Shown here one piece after another: positions 23,653 to 34,974 of a stretch of 64,000 nucleotides of DNA (its first letter is position 1; every line of letters starts with the position of its first letter). Below the pieces are notes generated by a model. The model was given only the letters and a program-made list of their open reading frames with translations, was not told the DNA's origin and ran no database searches. Source of the stretch: Spongilla lacustris (Eukaryota; Porifera; Demospongiae; Spongillida; Spongillidae); NCBI GenBank assembly GCA_949361645.1, contig OX442421.1, forward strand, positions 4,569,320 through 4,633,319. Direction: 5' to 3'. The position numbers and the translations under genes were made by a program.

Positions 23653-24970
23653 TATTATAAATACAGTACCAACATTACATCTTTTGTAAACAAGTGGTAA
23701 AGAACAGACTGTTGAATTGATAATTGCTAAGGCCTATAAGTGTTTTAAATCTGGGATGCATGAGGTTGGCCACAGGCTACACTGTTTCAAAGACTGCATC
23801 TGAACATGTAATTGGATCCAGACCAAAGACACCACAATAATAACTTGTGTGCAGTACTTTTCCAAGAGGAATGTGCTTGCTACTTACTGGCCCAAGCATG
23901 TTCATCAATTATCAGATGCCAACTCATACAATATCTCAAACCTTGGTTATGCTCTTCCTTAGATACTTGTTTGTCATCATGACAGCTTGAGTATAATTCC
24001 ATTAGCATACTATTTCATTTACTGTCTGTGTGATTTCCACTCAATACCTGGAGGAGAAGTCTACTACTTACATAGGGGCCATTCCAACTCCTCCCCTCCG
24101 TGCGTATACTGAAAACTCTTTGAATATGCATATATCTCACACTAAGTCTTTTTAGGCTTTAACACCTTCACCACGAATTTATTTTCTGTCCCTCTTCTCC
24201 TACACATATATTAGTGATTGTGCTAAAATCATTAACACTCCATCAGCCTGCGGCATGTCTAGCAGTTGCTAGATGTCCTCTAAATGTGTGTGAGTACTGC
24301 TATGCCACATAACAGTGGGAGTAGCACACAAGCAGGCACACACTATCATGCACCATTGAAGCCACTACAGCATATCTTTGATCTGCCATTATAAACAGTG
24401 GATAGAGGGAGGTTTGCACTTTGCATGTGGTACTGAAGTATGAACAAATGTGCAGGCAGGGAGTTGAAATGGCATGGTACATATGTACTCCTATGTAAAT
24501 GGTTAATGGTATATCTTCAGTTGTAAAATGAAAGGAACAGTACATCAAAGGCTGCTTCTGTTTCATTTATTATTTTCACACTTTACCCATTTAGAGAAGA
24601 ACAGGTGAGGCACAAGGCGGACGTTTTGTGTAACGGACTGCATGCACGACCAGGGGCAAAAGGTGTTGTGGCCACTCCCTTGTACTGATTTAATAACTCT
24701 GCACCCTTGTGAGGGTGTGAGAAATAGTGCAGAGTGGTTAGAATGGACAGCTAGCACCGAAGATGGTCAACCTAAGTGCATCAACGAACCCCACAAAATC
24801 AGCAATTCTTTTCTCTACCTTATCTCTCCCTCCTCTCTCGAGATATCCTCACTCCCCCTCCCCTCCCTTCCTCCTCATCTCTCCCTCTCCTCCTCCTCTA
24901 GTCTCACTGAAGACACTGACCTACCTAACACCATATCACACATCTCATTGCCACACCTTCCCAACTCAAG
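23653..24970. other. No gene firmly seen
   Basis: About 1.3 kb of unique-looking DNA. A very short acceptor-donor bounded segment (AGAAGAACAG, near 24596-24605) and a CT-rich patch at 24820-24900 are the only notable features. The region is probably intronic if 22891-23063 joins the downstream exons. Confidence 0.3.
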
Positions 24971-26850
24971 GTTATCAGAGTAGGCTGTTGCCTAAACCTG
25001 AAACTGATGATGTAACTGACCTCTATATTAGAGATATGAAGTGCCTGCTTGATGAGGTCTGTGCAACGTTACCAGGTGTCTGATGGTAAGGCAAATACAA
25101 TTGTGCTGCTTGGTCAAATGTGTTTACATGCAATGCCTTCCTCAGGTATGGGACGTACATGTATGCACACATACTACACACTACATACGTACTACACACT
25201 GTACATGTATGCACACGTACATACATACTACACACTGTACATGTATGCACACGTACCATGGCCAGAAATTGCATGCCTTCATTACTAATTCCTGACGCGT
25301 TATGACGTTTTTCCCGTTTCATTACTGTGACACTCTTTTGATCACTGTCACTCAGGAAAAGATGCCCATGACAAGGAAAAAGAACTTTATGATGCAGAGG
25401 GTCATAAGGTATGCCTCTTTTGTTAAACCAAAAAATTAGCCCTCTTCTTGACGCTTCCTCAGCAGAATTTCAGCATTTCCATAGACATGTATGGATTTTG
25501 ATTTTTAAAATCGATTTAGTACAACCATTAGGGCTGGAGTGTGACATATTATGATGTTCATGACCCTTTTACCCTCGCTTCCCTGATGACTTTTATCATT
25601 AAGGTTCATATGTCTTTGTAGATGCCAATATTCAATAATAAATTGACAAATGCCGCGTGTGTGCCCTGCCACGATGAAGGTTATCAAACAAGAAGACACA
25701 AATCACCGACCATGGTATGAATCCTTGCAACGATGGTTCGATACTTGACAGCTTGTTACACATGTGTCGACTGTTGTGCGTGTGCATGGGTGGCTACCGG
25801 TATTAATGCGATTGTACCTTTATTGGTAATAGGCCTACTCGGCTGCTCTGACATTCATTTTAAGCCCTGTAAGGTGCGATCATGCATGTTCGGAGTGTTT
25901 TAGCTACCTATATGTACATGTACATGGAACGGCTTGTTTTGGTTGCGTTGGTTTTAAACGATACGATTCCGGCTTACTCACCTTTATCGCTAATTCTACC
26001 ACAAAAGGAGTTCGTGGATATGATTCCTATAGCAAAGCCACTCTTTTGCACCTGTTCTACCTTCATTTGTAAAGATGGGCATGCTCTTGCAAACCTGACG
26101 CCATATTTTTTTTTGTAGGTTTTGTTCCTTTTTTTTTTGCAAATTGTACTTGTGTATCTGCGCGTGTCTATATATTTTTTCATCTCTGCAGAATGAAAAC
26201 TACCAATACAGCAAAAAACCCCGTTCCACAGAGACGAACCTTATAAGGATAAATCATGTGAGGAATACATGCGGCAATTTAAATTTATTGAGAAATGCAA
26301 CCTACTTTTTTTTACTATATCCACATATGAGAAGGTGGAAAAGGTGACAGCCTTGTGAAGGTGGAGGGAGGTAGCCACATGTATGTAGGTGGAGGGAGGT
26401 AGCCTTGTGAGGGTGGAAGGAGGTAGCCTTGTGAAGGTGGAGGGAGGTAGCCTTGTGAGGGTGGAGGGAGGTAGCCTTGTGAGGGTGGAGGGAGGTAGCC
26501 TTGTGAAGGTGGAGGGAGGTAGCCTTGTGAGGGTGGAGGGAGGTAGCCTTGTGAGGGTGGAGGAAGGTAGCCTTCTGAAGGTGGAGGGAGGTAGCCTTGT
26601 GAAGGTGGTTTTGTGAAGGTGGAGGGAGGTTGCTTTGTGAAGGTGGAGGGAGGTTGTTTTGTGAAGGTGGAGGGAGGTTGTTTTGTGAAGGTGGAGGGAA
26701 GTAGCCTTGTGAGATAGCCTTGTGGAGGCAGAGGAGAGATATCCTTGTGGAACAGTTGGGAAAAGGTAATACTTGTAGGCCCTTCTCCCTAGAGATGAGG
26801 AATTTGATAGCGCACCCCAGAGGCAGCCACTGGAATATGAATCAAATTAA
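24971..26850 (+). CDS. Five-exon 3' part of an unrecognised gene with a tyrosine-containing tail
   Basis: Exons: about 24971-25075, 25356-25408, 25622-25714, 26192-26257 and 26800-26850 (stop TAA). Each has AG/GT borders, and the phases (1, 0, 0, 0) join into one frame with no stop. Pieces read LLPKPETDDVTDLYIRDMKC, KDAHDKEKELYDAEGHK, NAACVPCHDEGYQTRRHKSP, NENYQYSKKPRSTETNLIR and EFDSAPQRQPLEYESN. It is hydrophilic, with several tyrosines and a CVPC pair; a cytoplasmic receptor or adaptor tail is possible but unproven. The first donor (GTGTCT) is weak, and the last intron contains a 23-bp VNTR. Upstream exons are not identified. Confidence 0.5.
26345..26720. repeat. 23-24-bp VNTR
   Basis: About 15 units of GGTGGAGGGAGGTAGCCTTGTGA with A/G alternation in the GTGAGG/GTGAAGG part. 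The right-hand units change to GGTTGCTTTGTGAA and GGTTGTTTTGTGAA variants, showing directional homogenisation. It lies within the last intron of the preceding gene model. Confidence 0.9.
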
Positions 26851-27630
26851 GTTTAAAGGTTTCGTTTGTAGGGTACTCCTGGAGTACAGTTAGAAGGAGA
26901 TAGATCTATGTGTTACATGCATAATTGTTTAAATCGGCTACAATTGTCACATCCTGTGGTGTCCACCTTTATTAGTTTGGTTAGAAAAACTCCTTGGTTT
27001 GGTTGTACACATAGCACAGACACCAGTTGTCTGCCAGGAGAGGAGGCTTACCTACATGACCACCTGGTATGGACCAGGGACTGGACACAAAGTTTTGCAT
27101 CTCATGGACTGTGCCAGCCACCCTTCCAACATGCACCTGGTGAAAACACTTCAGCAACAACTCAAATGGAAGGCTTTATGTGGTCTAGCTATATGTACAT
27201 GGCTCTGCAGATGTATGTAATAGGTGATGTAACAGTTGTGGTTGTGTATGTGTGTGTGATTGTGGAAAGTTCAAGAAGGTATTACATGTACTAGCAGAGA
27301 GTGTACATGTAGTTGACTCAAAGTCTTTGTGGTCACCTATTTAATTAGGGAGGTTCATTAGTTATGGCTGTTATGTAAACGTTTCACATGCATGGCCCTC
27401 ACATACTTGTAGGTTCTGTCTAGCATCCTTGCCATTGTGTATGAGTCATGATCACCAGCTTTCATGCCATTGGCCATCGATCTGTTCACTGGTGACAGAC
27501 AGATCAGAGCTGCATCATGGCATCCTTTTTTGTGCCATTGCTTTAGAATTTGTAGGAGTAAATTAGATAGACAGGTGCATGTATGTGATCTTTTCTTCAA
27601 CTGCATGCCCATGCAAGTCCTGTGTCATGT
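26851..27630. other. No gene seen
   Basis: Unique-looking DNA. An open frame around 26908-27294 has no recognisable motif and no splice support. Confidence 0.35.
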
Positions 27631-27635
27631 GTGTG

Positions 27636-27708
27636 TATGTGTGTGTGTGTATTTGCATGTACTTGTGTGTATGTGTGTGTATGTGTGTGTGTATTTGCAT
27701 GTACATGT
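27636..27708. repeat. TG minisatellite left of a TIR insertion
   Basis: TGTGTG...GTATTTGCATGTACATG units. The same unit resumes at 29045 on the other side of the insertion, so one array has been split. Confidence 0.8.
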
Positions 27709-29044
27709 CAGTGGCGGATCTAGCATAGCCTTGGGGGGGGCGGCCGCCCCCCCCCCATTCATATTAAATGCCGCCCCTGTCATGAAATTGCCGCCCCCCC
27801 TCCCCCCCCCACCACCACACAGCGTGCGCGCGCACTTCCTACCGTACGTAACGCACGCGCATCTAGAAAGCACACCTTTTGTGTCTGTGTGTGTGTGTGG
27901 GGGGGGGGGGGGGGCGGCAATTTCTTAAACGTTTCAGTGATTACGAAATTTAATCTAATACCGGAAATTTTATTTAATAACCGTGAATGTTTTATTCGTT
28001 CCTTCGAAATCTTGCCTGCATGTGCATAGGCAGTGGCGTAGGAGCTGGGGCGGCAGCAGCGGCCATGGCCGCTGCACTTTTTCACAACAACAAAAAATAT
28101 GTTATAATAATAGGTTCACAAGCGCGCATGTATCAATTCAACTATAGCTGAGCAATTGCTGCTATAGTTAATAACATGCAAGTGGTCTTCGCGAGAGCTA
28201 GCTCAAGCTAGGCTACCCAGTGTACAACGGTTACCAAAAGTGGCCTTGGCTGCACTATAGCCGTTTTTTATTTTATATTATACATGCGCAGAGGCAAGGT
28301 CTCAAAACAAATTAACCTGGTTACAGTCTTAGCGTTGTTTTGGGGGGTTTTCTACACAAAAAGCGTTGGCTTCTAGGGCTCCGCCCCAGACCCCGATGGA
28401 GGAGCTTACAGCGCTCTCCCGTGCCCCTAGCTGGCCGGGAGGCCCCTTCCCGTACCCTCCCCGGGTAGGCGGGGGAACCACCTTTGTTGGCCGCTGCACT
28501 CTGCATTCCTACGCCACTGATAGGTGTATATACTAACTTAACTGAATCACGATCATAATTAACAATAACAAAGTTTCAGTCTTTAAATGTACAAGTACAA
28601 GGTCTACCGATTGTCACTAAAGGTTTAATTAGGTGCACCGTTCCGTACATTTTCACAGCTGCTGCTGCTTTAATTTCTACATCACCATACCTCTAAAGCG
28701 ATTTACATACATCACAACGACAATATAGAGAAGTACGGTTTGCTCACGCGAGCATATCCAATATTCTTAGACGCCTGTTGACGACCGTTACGAGGCGCGT
28801 TGTCGCAATAAACTTCGTTGTCTTTCGCGCGTATGTAAATTCTTTCACTGCGCTGCGAATACGCTGGTTTTTAGCGGCTTTGAAGCGAAAAATGTGAAAG
28901 CTTCTGGGGCTCCGCCTCAGGCCCCGATGGGGGAGCTTACAGCGCTCCCCCATACCCCCTTGCTGGTGAGTGGGTGGGCCCCGCCCCCAGCCGCCCCTCC
29001 AACCAACCGCCCCCCCTATAGCCCCATTCCTAGATCCGCCACTG
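27709..29044. mobile_element. hAT-like non-autonomous element with perfect 15-bp TIRs and 8-bp target duplication
   Basis: Left end CAGTGGCGGATCTAG and right end CTAGATCCGCCACTG are perfect inverted repeats. GTACATGT flanks both sides (27701-27708 and 29045-29052), the 8 bp expected for hAT. The duplication is supported but not independent, because GTACATGT is common in the surrounding minisatellite. The interior has G/C homopolymers, a second element at 28031-28519 and a GGGGGAGCTTACAGCGCTCC hairpin block near 28930-28950. No transposase is encoded. Confidence 0.8.
28031..28519. mobile_element. Nested TIR element with ATAGG target duplication
   Basis: Starts CAGTGGCGTAGGA and ends TCCTACGCCACTG, a perfect 13-bp TIR. 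It is flanked by ATAGG on both sides (28026-28030 and 28520-28524), a 5-bp duplication like that of the 8113-8450 element, whose ends are similar. Both contain the GGGGCTCCGCCCCAGACCCC and GGAGCTTACAGCGCTC blocks also found at 28.9 and 33.6 kb. It lies wholly inside the 27709-29044 element, so it is the younger insertion. Confidence 0.8.
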
Positions 29045-29345
29045 GTACATGTGTGTCTATGTGTGTGTGTATGTGTGTGTGTGTGTGTATTTGCATGTAC
29101 ATGTGTGTGTATGTGTGTGTGCGTGTGTGTATTTGCATGTACATGTGTGTGTGTGCGTGTGTGTATTTGCATGTACATGTGTGTGTGCGTGTGTGTATTT
29201 GCATGTACATGTGTGTGTATTTGCATGTACATGTGTGTGTGTATTTGCATGTACATGTGTGTATTTGCATGTACATGTGTGTGTGTATTTGCATGTACAT
29301 GTGTGTGTGTGAATTTGCATGTACATGTGTGTGTGTGTGTATTTG
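29045..29345. repeat. TG minisatellite with unit GTATTTGCATGTACATGTGTG
   Basis: About ten units of 20-33 bases, each a GTATTTGCATGTACATG core followed by a variable number of TG. Long frames of C/V or H/T residues across it are artefacts. Confidence 0.9.
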
Positions 29346-29875
29346 CGTGCATGGTGCGTGATTGTATTTGCATTTGGGTGTGGGTGCGTGTGCATTTCCT
29401 TCCAGCCGCTCAATCATCAAAAAGTAGAACACACGGCATAACAAACACACACATCTCAGGCCAACTGCCGAATACGTTTACGACTGTTCATCCTTCTTGT
29501 ATACCCTAGCCAAAATTCTGGCGGAATGAGTACAGGACTTAACCTCGTAGCAGATATTGGGTCTGGGAACGAGACTGCTATGGAGTGACCTTGCCTGCCA
29601 ATTGATCCATATGCAGTCATTAATCAACGATATACAGTATAAGAGGGCCAGGACACAGTGGAGAGTCCAGCTGTGAATATCCGCCACCATGCATATGTTA
29701 ATTCTCTAGCTAGTGGAAGGCAATATCCTTAATACTCCTCCACGAGAACTTCTAGCATGTTATCAAAAACAAGCCAGTCGTCCTGGTCAACGCCAGAGCG
29801 ATGCACATGCAGATGGATATATATATATACATAATTATATATGGGACAGTTCACGAGAAAATTGCGCTTCGCATA
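29346..29875. other. No gene seen; lone Mutator-like TIR end
   Basis: GGGTCTGGGAACGAGACT near 29555-29573 matches the end of the element at 8809-9460. No partner end was found nearby, so it is probably a solo or truncated copy. Confidence 0.4.
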
Positions 29876-29960
29876 TACAGGGTGATCCAAAAGTCGCGCA
29901 AAATGTTTGAATTGCTATAAATCCAGAACTGAACATTGTGCTGTTTGAAGTAAAAATCAT
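29876..29960 (+). mobile_element. Mariner-like terminal fragment
   Basis: TA followed by CAGGGTGATCCAAAAGTC is a typical Tc1/mariner terminal sequence, and the AT-rich continuation fits. I found no matching right end or transposase in the next kilobase, so this is a fragment or a deleted copy. Confidence 0.45.
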
Positions 29961-31975
29961 GCCAATGACTAACTTAAAGCTATTAATATGTAGTTATTAA
30001 AAGTTATTATTAAGTTTATTTAATACATGCCAATGCATTGATCAACAAGCAACAACCCCCAGAGAGTGTGTAAAAATTAATTTTTATAGCTATTAATATT
30101 ACTTATCACGTGATCTACCTTATCTAAGGTTTTTGCGGGAAAACCCCTGCTCAAAGTCAAGCTATAGCATATAAATCACCAATATCGCGGTAAATCTATG
30201 CAAAGGAGCATCCAATAATCCTGCCAATAAACAGTTTACCATCTTGCCTGGTGCCTAACGAAGCCAAATGTTTAAAACGGAATTTATTAATTTCCGTTAA
30301 TTGGACTTGTGAAAAGCAGAGTTTGAATTATTAGACCCGTAGAGGAAGTCATACTCTAATTGTGGAACTAACAATTGCATTGATTCGTGTTTTGGAAGCA
30401 GAGTTTAAAGCTGTTGAAGTTAGGCAGCGCTTACGCATGCGCGGTATCCATATAAAATAATGTTAGGTCCGAGAACGAGAGTTCCTCACGTGAACATAAT
30501 TGTCGCCTTCACGTGATACATTGCCACAACACAGCCCCACCCTCCTAAACTTTGCATCTCTGCAACATCATAGCGGGCACTTTGCATTCACCTATCCGAA
30601 TAGTCATCGTGGCCCATGCAGATGCAGGAGCAAATATTGTAAAACCCAGTGTTTTTACCATCAATGACCCCAAGCCGTTAAATAAGTTGTTTCCCAGGCA
30701 GTGCTTCAGTGCTTTAAAAACACAGCATCTTTATAGAACCCAAATCGTGCCATACCGCGCCGTTTGTAACAGCAGTAACGGTTTTAATAACAAACCAAAC
30801 TCGGTGGGCATCATTTCAATTCGATCCATCGATCCGGCAAGTACGCGCGTACAGCACTGCAGCTACACGGGTGCATGTAACCACGTAGAGCAGAACGTGA
30901 TTCATCAAAGACGCTATGGTATACGCGAATAGGTAAGCATCGGTTCAGAATGTAAGCCTACGTACTACGCACGGCGCATTCGTTTCCTGTTACAGACAGT
31001 ATTCAGAGAAAACAGCGTCGTTTAGAGCAGAACCAACCCAACAACATGCAACTCGCTGAAACAGCTCGCACTGTAACGTCCCACCACGCTAAGGTACATG
31101 TACGTGTGCCTCAGGGGAGCAAGAGCCAAAGAAGACTCCCAATGGTGCACACATTATTAATTAAGAGATGACCCAATGACATTAAAGGGGGTTCCAATGG
31201 TTCACCCATTAGAGGGGGCCCAATGGTCTGGACATCAAAGGAAATAAGAGGGTCTCTATCTCTTAGGTAGGACAGTGTCCAGTGTCACAGAATGTGCATA
31301 GGGTGACTGCAGATGGAGCGAATGAGCTTCCACTGCATGCCTTGTTGACATATCTACAGGAATGGTAGTGGTGATTAGAAAAATTCTTAGCTGATACCTC
31401 ACTAGTGAGAAATGTGTGGGGAACACCCCTGGTGTATTTTTGGTGTAATTTCTGGGACTCTATCAAGTGTCACAGAATGCATAGGGTGACTGCAGATAAG
31501 ATGAAGTTAATATTACAAATTGAAAGCAGGCTTTGTTGCAGATCGCTGTTGTAGATATTGTGACCTCGTCGCTTGCAGCAGGAGACGCTGTTTCACTTGT
31601 ACCTTAGAATACCGCGATACTCAGTCTCTCGTGCCATGACGTAATGTACAGGCTGTAGTATTACATCCCTGCCCATCAATTAAGGTTTGCGATACACCAA
31701 CAAGATTTTGAAGAACGGCACGCATTATCGTTCATGATTTGGTAAAGTACTCGTTTAAACAATAGCAGGCGGGGCTGCTCGCGTGAGGCGTGAGTCGGCG
31801 TGACTGTGACCTCGCTCATGCATGTTACTTATTAAATTAGTACGATCTATGCATTGGTAAAGATGGATTTTAGCCAGATTGCTCTCTGGATGCATACTAG
31901 GTGAAACCATTCTGAAACGGGCTGTGTCTTTTCATAACAGCCTTGGTAAAGTTGGGTTCATCCCTGGCCCCGTTT
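29961..31975. other. No supported gene
   Basis: About 2 kb of unique-looking DNA. The longest open frame, 30552-30932 on the plus strand (126 codons), has no recognisable motif and starts within ordinary sequence. A 30-40-base segment around CAGTGTCACAGAATG and GCATAGGGTGACTGCAGAT occurs twice (about 31278-31312 and 31468-31496). Confidence 0.35.
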
Positions 31976-32760
31976 CAGAATGGTGTACATGGGGGCATTG
32001 GATGGGTGTGCATGGTGGGCATTGGATGGGTGTACATGGAGGGCATTGGATGGTGTACATGGGGGGCATTGGATGGGTGTACATGGGGGGCATTGGATGG
32101 ATGTACATGGGGGGCATTGGATGGGTGTACATGGAGGGCATTGGATGGGTGTACATGGAGGGGCATTGGATGGGCGTACATGGGGGGCATTGGATGGGTG
32201 TACTTGGGGGGCATTGGATGGGTGTACATGGAGGGCATTGGATGGGCGTTCATGGAGGGCATTGGATGGGTGACATCAGGGGCATGGATGGGTGTACATG
32301 GAGGGCATTGGAAGGGTGTACATGGGGGCATTGGATGGGTGTGCATGGTGGGTGTACATGGGGGCATTGGATGGGTGTGCATGGGGACATTGAATGGGTA
32401 TACATGGTGTACATGGGGGGCATTGGATGGGCGTACATGGAGGGCATTGGATGGGTGTGCATGGGGGACATTGGATGGGTGGTGTACATGGGGGACATTG
32501 GATGGGTGGTGTACATGGGGGACAGAATGGGTGTACATGGTGGCATTGGATGGGTGTACATGGGGGCATTGGATGTGTGTACATGGGAGCATTTCATGTG
32601 TGTGCATCATTGACCCATGTGGGGCATTCGATGGGTGTGTCTGATGGGGGACATTGGATGGGTGTGCATTGGTGGCATTGGATGGGTGTGCATGGGGGGC
32701 ATTGGATGGGTGTGCATGGGGGGCATTGGATGAGTGTACATAGCGCATTGGATGGGTCAT
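31976..32760. repeat. 23-24-bp minisatellite (GGGCATTGGATGGGTGTACATGG)
   Basis: About 30 direct units with small length changes and CATGGT/CATGGA variants. It is open in all frames because the unit lacks stops, so the C/W/G/H-rich and reverse P/M/H-rich frames are artefacts. Inverted copies lie at 32886-32990 and 33790-33945. Confidence 0.95.
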
Positions 32761-32885
32761 GGGTGTACATGTGGCCAACTTCATGGACCATGGTTCCAGT
32801 AAAACCCCAGCAGGCCTTGTTTCCAATACCACAGGCCTTGACTCCACTCAGACCACATTGCTTGAATACCATATACAACAATGGA

Positions 32886-32991
32886 TAGGCCATCCAATGC
32901 CCCCATGTACACCCTTCCAATGCCCCCATGTACACCCATCCAATGCCCCCCATGTACACCATCCAATGCCCTCCATGTACACCCATCCATG
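32886..32991. repeat. Inverted block of the same minisatellite
   Basis: Four units of CCATGTACACCCATCCAATGCCC, the reverse complement of the array to the left, separated from it by about 125 bases of unique DNA. Together they make a large imperfect inverted repeat able to fold back. Confidence 0.9.
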
Positions 32992-33789
32992 CAGTACTGT
33001 AGCGGATCCAGGGGGGGGGGGGGGGCACAACGGGCCCGTGCCCCCCCCCCCCCCCGAGGGTCCCGCTCCTACGTATACACGTACTTGTACGACTATGTGT
33101 ACGCGAACATATGCAAACGCAGCGCAGAGATATAGCTACGGCAGAAATGGCCTATACGCACATAATGTACATGGGTCAGGCCATGTATGAATATGATTGC
33201 TTTTATTGCGTGACGTAATAGCATTCGGCTCTACAATAGAAGTACAGGCAAAAGGTATGTTACATTAGCCAGCCGTTTAGCGTATGTTTTTCAATTTTCC
33301 CTCTAGAGAGCATATCGAAAAGTATCAAAAACCGAGCATAACCCCAAAATTAGCCCATGTATTTCCGTGGAGGCAAATAAAGCAATTAACGCCTACGCGT
33401 CATGTGACCATATGAAAAAGGTAGTATTTCAATATTTTCTAAGCGAATAAACGGTGAGTTCAACTTCAGTACATGTGCTATCAACGGCGATGCATCGAAC
33501 ATATAGCGGCTGAGCTCTTGATCTGTCAATCCCCAGCCTCGAACAGTAATTACATTTTAGTGCAGTTTTTACGTACTTTTTGGGGGGCAAAAAGCGTTGG
33601 CTTCTGGGGCGGAGCCCCAGACCCCGGTGGGGGAGCTTACAGCGCTCCCCCACACCCCCTAGCTGGGCGGGAGGGGTGCCCCCCTCCCGCACCCTCCCCG
33701 GGGCGGCCCCGCCTACTACTTCGCCCCACCCCTCACCACACCCTCGCCGGTGCCCCCCCCCCCCCTCCCAATTCCTGGATCCGCCACTG
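32992..33789. mobile_element. TIR element (GCGGATCCAGG ends) inserted in the inverted minisatellite
   Basis: The right end is CCTGGATCCGCCACTG. The left end, CAGTACTGTAGCGGATCCAGG, is the same terminus with a disturbed first segment. CCATG flanks both sides (32987-32991, 33790-33794). Inside are G and C runs at 33010-33055, the AAAAGCGTTGGCTTCTGG segment and the GGGGGAGCTTACAGCGCTCC hairpin shared with 8.3, 28.4 and 28.9 kb. Minisatellite units resume on the right, confirming an insertion. No transposase. Confidence 0.7.
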
Positions 33790-33945
33790 CCATGCCCCTG
33801 ATGTACACCCATCCAATGCCCCCATGTACACCCATCCAATGCCCTCCATGTACACCCATCCAATGCCACCATGTACACCCATCCGATGCCCCCATGCACA
33901 CACACCCATCCAATGCCACCCATCCAATACCCTATGTACACTCAT
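33790..33945. repeat. Inverted minisatellite, right part
   Basis: Continuation of the CCATGTACACCCATCCAATGCC array beyond the TIR element, about six units, then unique DNA. Confidence 0.85.
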
Positions 33946-34115
33946 CCAGGCTCGTGGGGTGATCATTTCAGTTTTATGATAGTCTGTGGTGAGCTGTGCC
34001 ATCTGTTGCTGTACCCATATGAAGTTAATTGCATAGAGTGAGGGATACTTAAAAGAAACCATTTGCATACCTTACAAGTGCATGTGTAACTGAACATAGC
34101 ACTTGAAGTGATTCT

Positions 34116-34376
34116 TCAGCTCTTTTGCCACAAGAACACGTGAGATTTAGTTAAGCAAAAGGTGCAAAACATTTGGGGGTGGATCTCAGGTGTATCAACA
34201 AGAATGTTTACGTTAAAAGCCACAAGAAACTTGTCATCATAGGAGATACAGCTGTATGGTGGCTCTGGTTCTACTGCTGTCCCCTTTGCTTTGATCCCTC
34301 TATGCAATTTGCCCCCGCACACTCGGCACAGATCATCTAGTGCTGCACTTCCATTCTTGTGGTGCGCGTTATTCAT
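34116..34376 (-). CDS. RAG1 N-terminal-like zinc-binding ORF
   Basis: 86 codons from an ATG (MNNAHHKNGSAALDD). It contains LCRVCGGKLHR, then FNVNILVDTPEIHPQMFCTF with a Cys two residues on. The order C-R-V-C-G...V-D...I-H-P-x-x-F-C-x-x-C matches the zinc-binding region at the N-terminal side of RAG1 and the related N-RAG-type proteins of invertebrates (family knowledge). After the TGA the same frame continues and ends in TCTCK before GTATGC, and with the next bases reads CKVC; the native exon may therefore have continued and this stop may be a mutation. No RAG1 catalytic core is visible nearby. The 34470-35607 hAT element sits just upstream. Function unknown; protein or nucleic-acid binding through zinc is likely. 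Confidence 0.55.
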   Translation of the reverse strand: MNNAHHKNGSAALDDLCRVCGGKLHRGIKAKGTAVEPEPPYSCISYDDKFLVAFNVNILVDTPEIHPQMFCTFCLTKSHVFLWQKS

Positions 34377-34637
34377 AATTTGGGTATGTGTGTTATAATA
34401 ATTATAGCAGGGCGTAGGAGACGCGGCACCACGGACTGAAAACATATTCTTATCTGGCAAAGATACCACCAGTGTTGTCGCGGCCAGCCTTGGCCGTCCG
34501 GCAGCCGCGAAAATTTGCCAAAATTTGTGCTGACCGCCATCGGCGTCTGGCCGTCTGAGCCAGGGTGACCGTCAGAATTTTACGGCTGACCGTAAAAAAT
34601 ATTATCCGGTCACTGACGGTCAATTAGCTACTGCAAT

Positions 34638-34757
34638 ATGGCTGACGATATCAAAGAACCACAAGAATTTATCATGATTGATAGCTTCCCAGAAAGCACA
34701 GACAGGCTCATGCCAGGATCAAGGAAGAGATTTCGAATATTGCTGGTATTGTACTGA
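34638..34757 (+). pseudogene. Short ORF inside the hAT element, possible transposase start
   Basis: 39 codons starting MADDIKEPQEFIMIDSF and ending MPGSRKRFRILLVLY. It begins just after the left subterminal motif cluster, where the transposase start would be expected. No domain is recognisable and the frame closes early. Confidence 0.35.
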
Positions 34758-34974
34758 TGATGCACCTGCAGATGTCCGATTAATTTATATACATGTATAT
34801 AATAGTATCTATGGTCCAATTGAACGGAGATAACATGCACAACAATTGCATTGGATGCTTTTTAAAACTGAAATGATTTTGATAAACGCGACGCAGAGCG
34901 TTTGAATTGGTTGCTGATCCTATTTTGATGCAGATAACCATGCAGCAAAGAGATGGTAGACGATGAGTTTCGTC

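Noticed and set aside
28744..29509. Frames of 87-209 codons, mostly H/T or C/V
   Set aside because: TG minisatellite translated; the remainder is inside a TIR element.
30552..30932. 126-codon plus-strand frame
   Set aside because: No motif, no splice support and no neighbour context; could be chance. Left as unassigned DNA.
18820..32760. CRISPR-like direct repeats
   Set aside because: The repeats are contiguous minisatellites without unique spacers, and the DNA is clearly animal nuclear.
31879..32888. Long frames rich in C/W/G/H or P/M/H
   Set aside because: Produced by the GGATGGGTGTACATGG minisatellite, whose unit has no stop in any frame.
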